Notes: generated by a model from the letters alone, not told the origin. A DNA stretch of 34,955 nucleotides from an uncultured Alphaproteobacteria bacterium (GCA_937142855.1 CAKZQZ010000007.1:1-34955), one strand, 5' to 3'. Shown: positions 15,514 to 24,811, numbered from the stretch's first letter. A program made the numbers and translations.

Positions 15514-16752
15514 ATGGTAAAAGAAACAAATATATCAATTAATAGCGATAGACTTTGGGATAGTTTGATGACAATGGCTAAAATTGGACCTGGAATTGCT
15601 GGAGGTAATAACAGACAAGCTGTGACTTCAGAAGATGGAGAAGCAAGAAAATTATTACAAAAATGGTCTGAGGATGCTGGTATGACCATGAAAGTCGATG
15701 AACTTGGATCAATGTTCTTTAAAAGAGAAGGAACAGATAAAAACGCACTACCTGTTGTTATTGGTAGTCATTTGGATACACAACCAACGGGTGGTAAATA
15801 TGATGGAGTTCTTGGGGTTTTAGCTGGTTTGGAGATTGTTAGAACTCTAAATGATTTAAATATTCAAACAAAACATCCAATCTTGGTCGTAAATTGGACA
15901 AATGAAGAGGGTTCTCGTTTTCCTCCTGCAATGATGGCATCGGCCGGATATGCCGGAATATATGATGTAAATACTCTTCTTTCAGCAAAAGACGCTGAGG
16001 GCAATGTTTTTGGGAATGAGCTTAATAGAATTGGATGGAAAGGCTCAGAACCTGTGGGAGCACAAAAGTTTCAATGCTATTACGAATTGCACATTGAACA
16101 AGGACCAATATTAGAAACAGAGGAAATTGATATTGGAATAGTAACACACGGACAAGGGCTTAAGTGGTTAGAAGTTAAATTAACAGGTAAAGAACAACAT
16201 ACTGGCACTACACCAATGAATGTTAGAAAAGACACCTCCTTAGCTATGTCAGAAATAATTTTAGCTGTTAATGCTATAGCAAATCAAAACCAACCTAACG
16301 CTCTTGGTACTGTTGGTCATATCGAAGTTTCTCCAAATTCTAGAAATGTAATTGCAGGTGAAACTTTATTTACAGTCGACATTAGATCACCAGATATAAA
16401 TAAGCTTAATAAAATGGAAAAAGAATTAAAATTCACAGCTAATGAAATATGCCTAAAATATAATGTACAGGTTCATATGGAACAAATTGGTGGTTTTGAT
16501 CCTGTTGAATTTAATAAAGAATGTTTACACCACCTACGCACTAACGCGGAAAAATTTGGTTATTCTCACAAAGATATAGTCTCAGGTGCAGGTCATGATG
16601 CATGCTGGATTAATACTGTTGTTCCTTCTGCAATGATTATGTGCCCTTGTGTTGATGGATTAAGTCACAATGAAGCAGAAGAGATAAAACCTCATTGGGC
16701 AGCTTCAAGTACAAATGTTTTACTCCATGCAGCCATAGCTTCTGCAAGTTAA
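15514..16752 (+). CDS. M20 family Zn hydrolase, N-carbamoyl-L-amino-acid hydrolase/allantoate amidohydrolase type
   Basis: 412 residues, normal for the family. The two-metal site is visible: H86 in VIGSHLDTQP, D97 in GKYDGVLG, E131/E132 in NWTNEEGSRFPP, H193 in YELHIEQGP, and the late LSHNEAEE His. The lid domain has GKEQHTGTTPM. These enzymes cleave N-carbamoyl amino acids, beta-ureidopropionate or allantoate, releasing ammonia and CO2, and so feed nitrogen from hydantoins or purines. The particular substrate cannot be chosen from sequence alone. AAAGGA lies seven bases before the ATG. No hydantoinase, allantoinase or purine gene is nearby, so context gives no help. Confidence 0.89.
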   Translation: MVKETNISINSDRLWDSLMTMAKIGPGIAGGNNRQAVTSEDGEARKLLQKWSEDAGMTMKVDELGSMFFKREGTDKNALPVVIGSHLDTQPTGGKYDGVLGVLAGLEIVRTLNDLNIQTKHPILVVNWTNEEGSRFPPAMMASAGYAGIYDVNTLLSAKDAEGNVFGNELNRIGWKGSEPVGAQKFQCYYELHIEQGPILETEEIDIGIVTHGQGLKWLEVKLTGKEQHTGTTPMNVRKDTSLAMSEIILAVNAIANQNQPNALGTVGHIEVSPNSRNVIAGETLFTVDIRSPDINKLNKMEKELKFTANEICLKYNVQVHMEQIGGFDPVEFNKECLHHLRTNAEKFGYSHKDIVSGAGHDACWINTVVPSAMIMCPCVDGLSHNEAEEIKPHWAASSTNVLLHAAIASAS

Positions 16753-16769
16753 ATTACAAGAACTTTTAA

Positions 16770-18593
16770 TTAATGAGTATTTATTAAATCCAAACCTGCC
16801 CCATTTTCTGCATCAGACGCATTTTGTCTTAGCAGTGAAAATAAGTTTCTACCAAAATTTTTTTTATAATTTTTATCATTAGGTAAAACTAATTTTCTAT
16901 TAGAAAAATTTTCATTGAGATTTATAGAACCAGAAATAGCATCAATTTCTATTTCATCACCATTTTTAATTTTTCCTATTACTCCCTTATCCATTGCCTC
17001 AGGAGTTATATGAATTGCAGCTGGCACTTTTCCTGAAGCACCAGACATTCTACCATCAGTTAATAATCCAACTTTAAACCCTAAATCTTGAATATTAGAT
17101 AATATAGGCGTAAGTGCATGAAGTTCTGGCATTCCATTAGCTTTGGGCCCTTGAAAACGAACGACGATTATAACATCCCTACTTAACAAACCTTTATCAT
17201 AAGCTTCCTTAACTTCATTTTGATTATCAAAAACCATTGCAGGAGCTTTTATTTTTTGTTGATCTATACTAACTGCAGATATTTTAATTACACCCTTACC
17301 AATATTACCTTTTAACATTTTCAACCCACCATTTTTTTGATGAGGATCTTCTACAGTTTTTAAAATACTGCTATCAAATGATTTTGGTTTTGATTTGGTC
17401 CAAATTAATTGAGAATTTTTTAAAGTTGCCTCCGAAACATAATCAAAAAGGTTCTCTCCCCACACAGTCTTAGCTGTTCCATCTAATAATCCAGCATCCA
17501 GCAATTCTCCAATGATAAAACTCATCCCACCAGCAGCATGAAATTGGTTAACATCTGCTTTTCCGTTAGGATAGACCCTGGCTAATAACGGAGTAATTTC
17601 TGATAAGTCTGAAAAATCTTCCCATAATAATTTGATCCCTGCTGCGGCAGCCATTGCTGGCAAATGAAGTGTATGATTTGTTGAACCTCCTGTAGCATGA
17701 AGGCCAACAATGGCATTAACAAAACTTCTTTCGTCAATTATTTTACCTATAGGTCTGATGTCATTACCTTTTCTAGATATTAAAATAGCTTGTTCGGTTG
17801 CAACAATATTATATGCATTTCTTAGATCGCTGTGAGGATGAACAAACGCAGAACCTGGTATGTGAAGCCCCATAATTTCCATTAACATTTGATTTGAATT
17901 TGCAGTTCCAAAAAAAGTACAGGTCCCTTCCCCATGGTAAGCTGAAATTTCAGCTTTCAGCAATTCTTCTCTAGTTGCATCTCCTTTTGCAAAAGCTTTT
18001 CTAACCAAGTTTTTTTCTTCATTAGTAATACCTGTAGACATTGGTCCAGCTGGAACAAATATAACTGGTAAATGTCCAAAAGAAAGAGAGCCAATTAAAA
18101 GTCCAGGAACTATTTTATCACACACACCTAAACATAATGCTGCGTCATAAACTCCATGGCTTAGAGAAACTGCAGTAGACATTGCAATAACATCTCTAGA
18201 CATTAATGATAACTCCATTCCTGGTCTGCCTTGAGTCACTCCATCACACATAGCTGGAACAATTCCTGCAACCTGAGCTGTTGCTCCAAATTGAGTGGCT
18301 GCGGCTTTGATAACTTTAGGAAAATGTTCTAATGGTTTATGTGCTGAAAGCATATCATTATAAGAAGACACAATTCCAATATTAGGTTTAGAATTCATGA
18401 GAATTGATGCTTTGTCACTTGAGGGAGCTGCAGCTACTGCGTGTGCCATATTTGAACATGAAATAGCGTTTCTATTAGTATCAATGTTTTCTTCCATCGA
18501 TATAATATTTCTTAAATACTTATTCCTAGAATTAATACTTCTTTCACTTATCCTTTTAGTTATTTCAATAATTCTACTATGAAGTTTACTCAT
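16770..18593 (-). CDS. edd: 6-phosphogluconate dehydratase
   Basis: 607 residues, the normal length of Edd. It dehydrates 6-phosphogluconate to 2-keto-3-deoxy-6-phosphogluconate in the Entner-Doudoroff pathway, using a [4Fe-4S] cluster. The IlvD/Edd motifs are present: AMCDGVTQGRPGMELSLMSRD, LGVCDKIVPG, EGTCTFFGTANSNQ and LTDGRMSGASGKVPAAIH, including cysteines in the CDGVTQG, GVCDK and GTCTF motifs. The segments ISCSNMAHAVAA and the C-terminal FGRNLFSLLRQNASDAENGA separate Edd from dihydroxy-acid dehydratase. Its ATG lies eight bases inside the end of pgl, indicating translational coupling. It is the last gene in the sugar-uptake and oxidation run. The next enzyme, KDPG aldolase (eda), is not in the window. 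Confidence 0.96.
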   Translation of the reverse strand: MSKLHSRIIEITKRISERSINSRNKYLRNIISMEENIDTNRNAISCSNMAHAVAAAPSSDKASILMNSKPNIGIVSSYNDMLSAHKPLEHFPKVIKAAATQFGATAQVAGIVPAMCDGVTQGRPGMELSLMSRDVIAMSTAVSLSHGVYDAALCLGVCDKIVPGLLIGSLSFGHLPVIFVPAGPMSTGITNEEKNLVRKAFAKGDATREELLKAEISAYHGEGTCTFFGTANSNQMLMEIMGLHIPGSAFVHPHSDLRNAYNIVATEQAILISRKGNDIRPIGKIIDERSFVNAIVGLHATGGSTNHTLHLPAMAAAAGIKLLWEDFSDLSEITPLLARVYPNGKADVNQFHAAGGMSFIIGELLDAGLLDGTAKTVWGENLFDYVSEATLKNSQLIWTKSKPKSFDSSILKTVEDPHQKNGGLKMLKGNIGKGVIKISAVSIDQQKIKAPAMVFDNQNEVKEAYDKGLLSRDVIIVVRFQGPKANGMPELHALTPILSNIQDLGFKVGLLTDGRMSGASGKVPAAIHITPEAMDKGVIGKIKNGDEIEIDAISGSINLNENFSNRKLVLPNDKNYKKNFGRNLFSLLRQNASDAENGAGLDLINTH

Positions 18594-19206
18594 CTATTTT
18601 CTCAATCAATAAATTTTCTCTTCTATTTTTTAAAAGATAATGAATTGGTAATTTTTTATTATTATAAGCTTCATTAAGTACGTTTATTTTTTTTTTCCCT
18701 TTAACTAATAAAATAATCATTTCACTATTTAAAATTAATGATAAGTTCATTGTTATTCTGGGAAGAAATGGATCTCCTTGGGATGAGGTTTCAAAAACTT
18801 TAAATTTAGCTTTAATATTAAAAGCGTCAAAATCGTTAATCATACTAGGAAATAATGACGCGAAATGACCATCCTCACCCATGCCGAGTAAATTTACATC
18901 AAATGGTAATTTAAAATTATTTGTCTTAGTAATTAGGTCATTAGTTAAGGGAAAAAATTGAGCTACTTTTGCTTTACTCTTTAAAAAGTAATCTGATATT
19001 AATTTTTGATTACTATTTTTATTTTCAGGTTCAACTAATCTATCATCAACTAGAGTTACTTGTACTTTTGACCAAGGAAGGTCAAAATTAGAAAGTTCAT
19101 CAAAAACCTTTATTGGACTACTTCCTCCAGAAACCACTAAACTAGCTATCCCTTTTTTTTCTATAGAAGAAGACAGTTTATCAGTAATTAATTTTATAAC
19201 ATTCAT
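18586..19206 (-). CDS. pgl: 6-phosphogluconolactonase
   Basis: 206 residues, hydrolysing 6-phospho-glucono-1,5-lactone to 6-phosphogluconate in the cytosol. Family motifs are VVSGGSSP near residue 30, VTLVDDRLVEPENKNSN near residue 65, and NLLGMGEDGHFASLFP near residue 110. I chose the ATG at 19206, preceded by AAGGA nine bases upstream and six bases after the zwf stop. An in-frame ATG at 19233 would extend 22 bases into zwf and add nine residues with no family support. It lies between zwf and edd, the order of the pathway. It is slightly shorter than the ~230 residues common in the family. Confidence 0.94.
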   Translation of the reverse strand: MNVIKLITDKLSSSIEKKGIASLVVSGGSSPIKVFDELSNFDLPWSKVQVTLVDDRLVEPENKNSNQKLISDYFLKSKAKVAQFFPLTNDLITKTNNFKLPFDVNLLGMGEDGHFASLFPSMINDFDAFNIKAKFKVFETSSQGDPFLPRITMNLSLILNSEMIILLVKGKKKINVLNEAYNNKKLPIHYLLKNRRENLLIEKIDE

Positions 19207-19211
19207 GCTAA

Positions 19212-20654
19212 TTAATCCTTCGGATCTATCCATTTATGACCATCTATAGATAAGATTTTATCCTCAGGTCCCATAGTTCCTGTTCTATATAGTTGAGGCT
19301 CTTGTTCTTTTGAGATGCTGACAATTGGATCAATATAGTCCCAAGCCGCTAAAACTTCATCGGACCTCATAAATAAAGTTTGATTACCTCTGACAACATC
19401 CATCAGTAAACGTTCATAAGCATCTGGTAGTCTATCTGAAAATGTGTCTCCAAAAGATAAATTAAGCTCAGATGGAAAAAAGCGCATTCCACCCGGACCT
19501 GGAGCTTTTGAAGTTAATTTGAGTTTTAACCCTTCTTCAGGTTGAACCCTAATTATTAATCTATTTGGATTATCTTGGGCATCTTTAGTAAATTTTGAAA
19601 AAATATCATGAGGTTTTTTTTTGAATGTAATTATTATTTCACTTGCTTTAGTAGATAACTTCTTACCTGTGCGTATATAAAATGGTACTCCAGCCCAACG
19701 CCAATTATTTATCATTACTTTTAACGCAACAAAAGTTTCCGTATTAGAACTATTTCCTAATTCATCTGTAAAACTTCTATATTGTCCAGTTTGTATTTCA
19801 TCTTTTGTAAGTGGTTTAAGCGCTTTTAATACCCTTAATTTTTCATCTCTCATTTGGTCTGCTTCATAAAATGATGGAGGTTCCATTGCAACCAAACATA
19901 TCAATTGAAGAAGATGATTTTGTAACATATCTCTAATGGCACCGTATTGGTTATAGTATGAAATTCTATCTTTAACTCCATCAGTCTCAGAAACGGTTAT
20001 TTGAACATTATCTATATTTTTGTTATCCCACTGATTTTCAAAAAACGTATTTGCAAACCTCAAGGCCATAAGATTTTGAACTGTTTCTTTACCTAAATAA
20101 TGATCAATTCTATAAACCTGAGTTTCTTTAAAGACTTCAGATATTTGATCATTGATTTCAATAGCTGTTAATTTGTCTTTACCTATGGGTTTTTCTATAA
20201 CAATCCTACTTTGAGATACGTTTAAGCTACAGTCACGAAGAAATTTGCAGCTATCTGCAAATAAATTTGATGCTATGGCAAGATAAAAAATAATTGGTCT
20301 ATTAGTATCAAATTTTTCTTTTAAGGTATTTAATAATTCTAAATGCCCATTTCCATTTTTTATATCTAATTGAATAGGCTTTAAAATACTTGTAAAATCA
20401 TCCCAAACTTTATCATTATCAACTTTTTTAAAGAATGCGTCCGAACAATAGTTTTTAAGTGTTATTAAAAAATCATCCCATGAATTTATATTTTTATCAC
20501 ATAATATAATTGTAGATTTATTATCAATTTGTTTATCGAGGAATCTCCAAAATAATGCTGGTAATATTTTTCTTATCGAAAGATGACCAGTGCCACCTAT
20601 AATTACAAAGTCACTTGGAATAACATTTGCAGTTTCTGGTATTTTCTGCATCAT
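19212..20654 (-). CDS. zwf: Glucose-6-phosphate 1-dehydrogenase
   Basis: 480 residues, full length. It oxidises glucose 6-phosphate to 6-phosphogluconolactone with NAD(P)+. The catalytic signature YRIDHYLGKETVQNL is intact around residue 182, including the His-Asp dyad partner region. EKPIGKD precedes it, and the C-terminal dimer motifs PFYIRTGKKL, GDTFSDRLPDAYERL and ALKPLT are typical. The Rossmann fingerprint reads GGTGHLSIRK, with His where most Zwf have Asp (GDL). The tandem Met start (ATGATG) has only a weak Shine-Dalgarno sequence. Gap to the upstream ATPase gene is 11 bases; gap to pgl is 5 bases, so it is expressed with sugar uptake. Confidence 0.95.
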   Translation of the reverse strand: MMQKIPETANVIPSDFVIIGGTGHLSIRKILPALFWRFLDKQIDNKSTIILCDKNINSWDDFLITLKNYCSDAFFKKVDNDKVWDDFTSILKPIQLDIKNGNGHLELLNTLKEKFDTNRPIIFYLAIASNLFADSCKFLRDCSLNVSQSRIVIEKPIGKDKLTAIEINDQISEVFKETQVYRIDHYLGKETVQNLMALRFANTFFENQWDNKNIDNVQITVSETDGVKDRISYYNQYGAIRDMLQNHLLQLICLVAMEPPSFYEADQMRDEKLRVLKALKPLTKDEIQTGQYRSFTDELGNSSNTETFVALKVMINNWRWAGVPFYIRTGKKLSTKASEIIITFKKKPHDIFSKFTKDAQDNPNRLIIRVQPEEGLKLKLTSKAPGPGGMRFFPSELNLSFGDTFSDRLPDAYERLLMDVVRGNQTLFMRSDEVLAAWDYIDPIVSISKEQEPQLYRTGTMGPEDKILSIDGHKWIDPKD

Positions 20655-20665
20655 TATGAAATACT

Positions 20666-21760
20666 TTAAATCCTTTGTCCGCTAAGTTTATCAAAATATG
20701 ATATTTTTCCAAGATCAACTACGAAGTCAATTTCAGAACCAACACTTACCTGAGTCTCTGAATTAAAACGAGCAGTAACTTCAGTATTACCAATCTTCGT
20801 AACCACAAAAGTATCTGAACCTGCAGGTTCTATTATGTCTACCTTTGATCTGATTATATGACAATTTTGCTTATTTTTTAGACTGGTTTCAGTAATATTT
20901 TCAGGTCTTATCCCTAATAAAAGATCCTCAGGTAATTTTGATTTATTTTTTTCCTTAATAGAAACAATTGATCCATCTTCCATTTTTATATTTATTTTAT
21001 AATGGTTTTTTTCCTTTATAGTAGTCGCATTAATGAGGTTCATTGGAGGAGATCCCATAAAATCAGCTACAAATATATTTTCTGGATAATTATATATCTC
21101 AGCTGGCGTTCCAATCTGTTGGATAAAACCATCTTTCATAACAACTATTTTTGTAGCCAATGTCATAGCTTCAATTTGGTCATGAGTAACATAAACCATT
21201 GAGGCTCCTAAATCATAATGTAAACGTTTGATCTCAGTTCTCATCTCAACTCTTAATTTTGCATCAAGATTTGATAAAGGTTCATCAAATAAAAAAAGCC
21301 TTGGGTTTCTAACTAACGCTCTTCCCATAGCAACTCTTTGCCTTTGACCACCTGATAATTGACCTGGCTTTCTTTTAAGAAGATTTTCAATTTGTAATTG
21401 CTTAGCTACTTCTTTTAATTTTTCTTTTTGAACATCATCTGGGACACCTCTAACTTTCATTCCAAAAGTTATATTTTTTTCTACAGTCATTGTTGGATAA
21501 AGTGCATAAGATTGAAACACCATAGCAATATCTCTGTCCTTAGGTGCCACATCTGACATATCCTTATTATCTATAAACACATCACCTGAATCTATTATTT
21601 CTAATCCAGCAATACAATTTAATAACGTTGATTTTCCACAACCAGATGGGCCAACAAGAACAAGAAAGTCACCACTTTCAATATCAATATTTATATCATT
21701 AAGTACCGAAATTTTTCCAAAATTTTTATTAACATTTTTAATTTTTAAAATTGAATTCAT
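20666..21760 (-). CDS. Sugar ABC transporter ATPase, MalK/UgpC type
   Basis: 364 residues. Residues ~1-235 are the nucleotide-binding domain: Walker A GPSGCGKST (37-45), Q-loop MVFQSYALYP, signature LSGGQRQRVAMGRAL, Walker B LFLFDEP and the switch His in YVTHDQIEA. Residues ~240-364 form the OB/TOBE regulatory domain (LLGIRPENI, then SEIDFVVDLGKISYFD). It powers the carbohydrate importer encoded by the three preceding genes and equates to GtsD in the Pseudomonas glucose system. AAAGGG precedes the ATG, and only three bases separate it from the upstream permease stop. MalK-type ATPases can be shared between several importers, so it may serve others as well. Confidence 0.94.
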   Translation of the reverse strand: MNSILKIKNVNKNFGKISVLNDINIDIESGDFLVLVGPSGCGKSTLLNCIAGLEIIDSGDVFIDNKDMSDVAPKDRDIAMVFQSYALYPTMTVEKNITFGMKVRGVPDDVQKEKLKEVAKQLQIENLLKRKPGQLSGGQRQRVAMGRALVRNPRLFLFDEPLSNLDAKLRVEMRTEIKRLHYDLGASMVYVTHDQIEAMTLATKIVVMKDGFIQQIGTPAEIYNYPENIFVADFMGSPPMNLINATTIKEKNHYKINIKMEDGSIVSIKEKNKSKLPEDLLLGIRPENITETSLKNKQNCHIIRSKVDIIEPAGSDTFVVTKIGNTEVTARFNSETQVSVGSEIDFVVDLGKISYFDKLSGQRI

Positions 21761-21763
21761 TTT

Positions 21764-22642
21764 CTATCCCTTTACAGAACCAGCAGTTAAACCACGAATG
21801 AAATATTTTCCTGCGAAAACATAAACTATTAAAGTAGGCATTGCAGCTATTATAGCTGCAGCCATATCTACGTTGTATTCTTTGACACCTGTTGTGGAGT
21901 TAACAATGTTATTAAGAGCTACAGTTATTGGTTGTGTCCCTGCTTGGCTAAATGACACTCCAAATAAAAAATCATTCCAAATCTGTGTAAATTGCCAAAT
22001 TACTGTGACTACTATGATTGGCAAAGATAATGGAAGGAAAATAGACCAAAAAATTCTTAAAAATGTAGCCCCATCTATCTTGGCTGCCTTGACTAGCTCA
22101 TTAGGAATATTTACGTAATAATTACGAAAAAAAAGAGTTGTAAAACCAATCCCATAAATTACATGAACAAAAATCAATCCGGTAATACTACCAGCCAAGT
22201 CCATGAGGCCTAAAATTCTAGCCATAGGTAATAAAATTACTTGAAATGGAATAAAACAGCCAAACAACATCAAAGCAAAAATAATGTTTGCACCCCTAAA
22301 TCTCCACTGCGCCACAACATATCCATTCAACGCTCCTATTAATGTAGAGATAAAAACTGCTGGGATTGCAATAAAAATTGAATTCCAGAAAAACGGTCTT
22401 AGACCTTCACATTGTATCCCAGTACATGCAGAAGACCAAGCCGTTCCCCATGCTTCAAAAGTAATATTTCTTGGTAAAGAAACTAAACTTCCAGTCCTAA
22501 TCTCCTCCAAACTTTTTAAAGATGTTGTTATCATGACAAACAATGGAAGGAGATAATATAAAACAAAAACAATTAGTATAAAGTATAATAAAAACCTCAA
22601 TAACAAATTAGTATAATTAGTATTGTTAATATTATTGATCAT
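21764..22642 (-). CDS. gtsC: Sugar ABC transporter permease, MalG/GtsC type
   Basis: 292 residues with six membrane helices. The permease EAA loop that docks on the ATPase reads NELVKAAKIDGATFLRIFW, close to consensus. The N-terminal YLLPLFVMITTSLKSLEEI and the C-terminal AGKYFIRGLTAGSVKG are typical of the MalG half of CUT1 importers. The periplasmic loop after helix 1 is long, with ACTGIQCEGLRPFFWN containing two Cys, a feature I would expect of GtsC-like proteins. The start overlaps the gtsB-like stop by 11 bases and has AAGGA six bases upstream. Placement with a GtsA-like binding protein makes glucose or a close hexose the likely cargo. Confidence 0.9.
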   Translation of the reverse strand: MINNINNTNYTNLLLRFLLYFILIVFVLYYLLPLFVMITTSLKSLEEIRTGSLVSLPRNITFEAWGTAWSSACTGIQCEGLRPFFWNSIFIAIPAVFISTLIGALNGYVVAQWRFRGANIIFALMLFGCFIPFQVILLPMARILGLMDLAGSITGLIFVHVIYGIGFTTLFFRNYYVNIPNELVKAAKIDGATFLRIFWSIFLPLSLPIIVVTVIWQFTQIWNDFLFGVSFSQAGTQPITVALNNIVNSTTGVKEYNVDMAAAIIAAMPTLIVYVFAGKYFIRGLTAGSVKG

Positions 22643-23507
22643 TTTTATTCCTTAACTCTGAATACAAATAAGGAACAACCACAGCAAAAACGACTAACAT
22701 CATTATAATTGCTGAGCTTGCAGCTTGACCAATATCACCTCGTGAAAAAGCCATAGTATACATATAAGTGGCAGGTAGATCAGTGGCATATCCTGGACCT
22801 CCCCCAGTCAGTGCAATTACCAAGTCAAAACTTTTAATGGCTAAATGTGCAAGAACTATAAATGCTGATAGAAAAATAGGCGCCATTGAAGGTATAATTA
22901 TTGCAGTGTAAATTCTTAAAGTTGGTACCCCGTCTACTTGGGCTGCTTTAATTATTTCTTGATCCACAGACCTTAAGCCAGCTAGAAATAAAGCCATAAC
23001 AAAACCTGAGGCTTGCCAAACACCTGCTATAACAACTGTATAAATAGCGAAATCCGGATTGATTACCCAATCAAAAGTAAAATCTTTGAACCCCCAACCT
23101 TTAATTACTGATTCTAAACCTAAGCCTGGGTTCAAAATCCATTTCCAAGCAGTACCTGTAACGATTAACGATAATGCCATAGGATATAAATAAATAGTTC
23201 TTAAAGCACCTTCAATACGAATTTTTTGATCGAGAAAAATTGCAATGACTAACCCTAAAAGCATTGATATTAAAATAAAAAGAAAGCCAAATATAAATAA
23301 ATTATCAATGGCCACTTCCCATCTTGGTGAGTCAAACAACCTTTGATATTGAATAAAACCATCGATGTCATATTTAGGCATCAATCTTGAACGGGTAAAT
23401 GAAATCCACGCTGTCCAAGCAATAAACCCATATACAAATAAAATGATTACAAGAAAAGAAGGTCCCAATACGATTTTGGGCAAATGTTTTTCAAGCCAAT
23501 TAGACAT
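22632..23507 (-). CDS. gtsB: Sugar ABC transporter permease, MalF/GtsB type
   Basis: 291 residues with six membrane helices. The EAA loop reads DQEIIKAAQVDGVPTLRIYTAI. The IALTGGGPGYATDLPATYMY segment near the C-terminus is the typical CUT1 MalF-half signature. I chose the ATG at 23507 (MSNWLEKHLPK), which has GGA seven bases upstream. A longer frame from a TTG at 23534 would begin inside the stem-loop described separately and add nine residues unlike any family member. The gene follows the binding-protein gene by 56 bases, the largest gap in this run, and overlaps the next permease gene by 11 bases. Confidence 0.9.
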   Translation of the reverse strand: MSNWLEKHLPKIVLGPSFLVIILFVYGFIAWTAWISFTRSRLMPKYDIDGFIQYQRLFDSPRWEVAIDNLFIFGFLFILISMLLGLVIAIFLDQKIRIEGALRTIYLYPMALSLIVTGTAWKWILNPGLGLESVIKGWGFKDFTFDWVINPDFAIYTVVIAGVWQASGFVMALFLAGLRSVDQEIIKAAQVDGVPTLRIYTAIIIPSMAPIFLSAFIVLAHLAIKSFDLVIALTGGGPGYATDLPATYMYTMAFSRGDIGQAASSAIIMMLVVFAVVVPYLYSELRNKNDQ

Positions 23508-23518
23508 GATAAAATCCA

Positions 23519-23554
23519 AAATAACTGTCCTCAAAAATTTGAGAACAGTTATTT
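23519..23554 (-). terminator. Stem-loop between binding-protein and permease genes
   Basis: Arms 23519-23535 and 23538-23554 are complementary over 16 of 17 positions, the only mismatch being 23529 (C) against 23544 (A). In the RNA the core is ACTGTTCTCAAA facing TTTGAGGACAGT. It starts ten bases after the gtsA stop and ends before the gtsB Shine-Dalgarno sequence. No long T-run follows, so partial termination or protection of the upstream mRNA from 3' exonucleases is more likely than full termination. Such hairpins after periplasmic binding-protein genes are known to give them a higher expression than the membrane genes. Confidence 0.72.
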
Positions 23555-23563
23555 AATTTTTTC

Positions 23564-24811
23564 TTATTTACTATTATCTATTGCCTTTACAAGCATTGCA
23601 ACAGCGTCTTTTGAAGACATATCTGAATTAAAATGAGCTGTTACAGTATCTGTTATAGCACCAGCTTGTGCACCGCGAAGAGCCATGCCATGCGCATAAC
23701 TAGGCAGTAATGTACCACCAACTGAACTAGCGTTCATATCAGCAGCAGAAACATGAGCACATTGATCAAACTCATTCAAGGCCACATCAGTTCTTGCTGG
23801 TATAGATCCTTTATTAAGGTTAAAAACTTTTTGAAAGTTTTTACCAACAATCAATTTGGCTAATAACTTTTGACCATCTTGTCTATCTGAACCCTTAACT
23901 TTAAACATTGCGAAGCTATCTACATTATACAAAAAACCTTCTCCTGGGGTAGAAGCACATAGAAAATCTTTGCCAGGTACTTTTCCAGCTGCTAAAAATT
24001 CACCTTTTGCCCAATCACCCATGATTTGAAAAGCAGCTTCACCATTCATAACCATAGCAGTGGCTAAATTCCAGTCTCTACCTGAAAAGTTTTTATCAAC
24101 GAAGCCTCTCATGGTTCTCATTTGGTCAAATACTTTAACCATTGTATCAGACTGTAATGCTTTCTTATCTAACTTTACAAATGCATCATGGAAAAAATTA
24201 GCTCCTCCAATTCCAAGTGCAACTGCTTCAAATACAGTAGCATCTTGCCATGCCTGACCACCGTGAGCTAATGGAATTATACCCTTAGCCTGCAAAGCTT
24301 TTGCAGTAGCATTAAATTCATCCCATGTTTTTGGCATACCAAATCCATTTGATTTAAGAACAGAGGCATTTGCCCATATCCAGTCAATTCTGTGAACATT
24401 CACAGGAGCCGCACACCACTTGCCTTCACATTTCATATGACCAGCAATTGATGCAGGCAGAACACTTGACCAATTATTTTTTTTAGCAACATCACTTATA
24501 TCAGCCAATGCACCTTCTTCATACCACTCTTGTATAGATGGACCCTTGAGTTGAACTGCAGCAGGAGCGTTGCCTGATAAAACTCTTGCTCTTAACGCAG
24601 TCATGGCGGCATCACCACCACCACCAGCAACAGGCATATCTGTCCATGAACCACCATTTTCAGAAAATTCTTTTTGAAGAACAGCAACAGATTTAGCTTC
24701 TCCTCCAGAAGTCCACCAATGAAGAACCTCTGCTTTAGGTCCAGCATATGATATTGATGTTGATAAAGTTAATGTAGTTGCAAGTGCTGCAACAGTTATT
24801 TTATTAAACAT
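23564..24811 (-). CDS. gtsA: Sugar-binding protein of ABC importer, GtsA-like (glucose/mannose type)
   Basis: 415 residues with a signal peptide (residues ~1-23, ending SISYA-GPKAE), so periplasmic. The mature start EVLHWWTSGGEAK, then MPVAGGGGDAAMTALRARVLSGN, QLKGPSIQEWYEEGAL and APVNVHRIDWIW match the pattern I recall of the Pseudomonas glucose-binding protein GtsA. This is family-1 (CUT1) extracellular solute-binding. Glucose is the likely ligand, also because zwf, pgl and edd follow in the same run. GGGGGA lies six bases before the ATG, an unusual G-run Shine-Dalgarno sequence. Upstream is the divergent promoter region shared with a two-component system. Transporter specificity for mannose or other hexoses is not excluded. 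Confidence 0.92.
   Translation of the reverse strand: MFNKITVAALATTLTLSTSISYAGPKAEVLHWWTSGGEAKSVAVLQKEFSENGGSWTDMPVAGGGGDAAMTALRARVLSGNAPAAVQLKGPSIQEWYEEGALADISDVAKKNNWSSVLPASIAGHMKCEGKWCAAPVNVHRIDWIWANASVLKSNGFGMPKTWDEFNATAKALQAKGIIPLAHGGQAWQDATVFEAVALGIGGANFFHDAFVKLDKKALQSDTMVKVFDQMRTMRGFVDKNFSGRDWNLATAMVMNGEAAFQIMGDWAKGEFLAAGKVPGKDFLCASTPGEGFLYNVDSFAMFKVKGSDRQDGQKLLAKLIVGKNFQKVFNLNKGSIPARTDVALNEFDQCAHVSAADMNASSVGGTLLPSYAHGMALRGAQAGAITDTVTAHFNSDMSSKDAVAMLVKAIDNSK

Noticed and set aside
19207-19233. Longer pgl start at 19233
   Set aside because: It lies in zwf, adds residues with no homology, and the shorter ATG at 19206 has AAGGA upstream.
16770-20654. Reading zwf, pgl and edd as a sulfoquinovose (sulfo-Entner-Doudoroff) pathway
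   Set aside because: The presence of a YihU-like gene nearby suggested it, but Zwf and Pgl are standard glucose-6-phosphate family members and Edd has the usual signatures. Sulfo-ED uses SDR-type sulfoquinovose dehydrogenase and other lactonase and aldolase families, which are absent.
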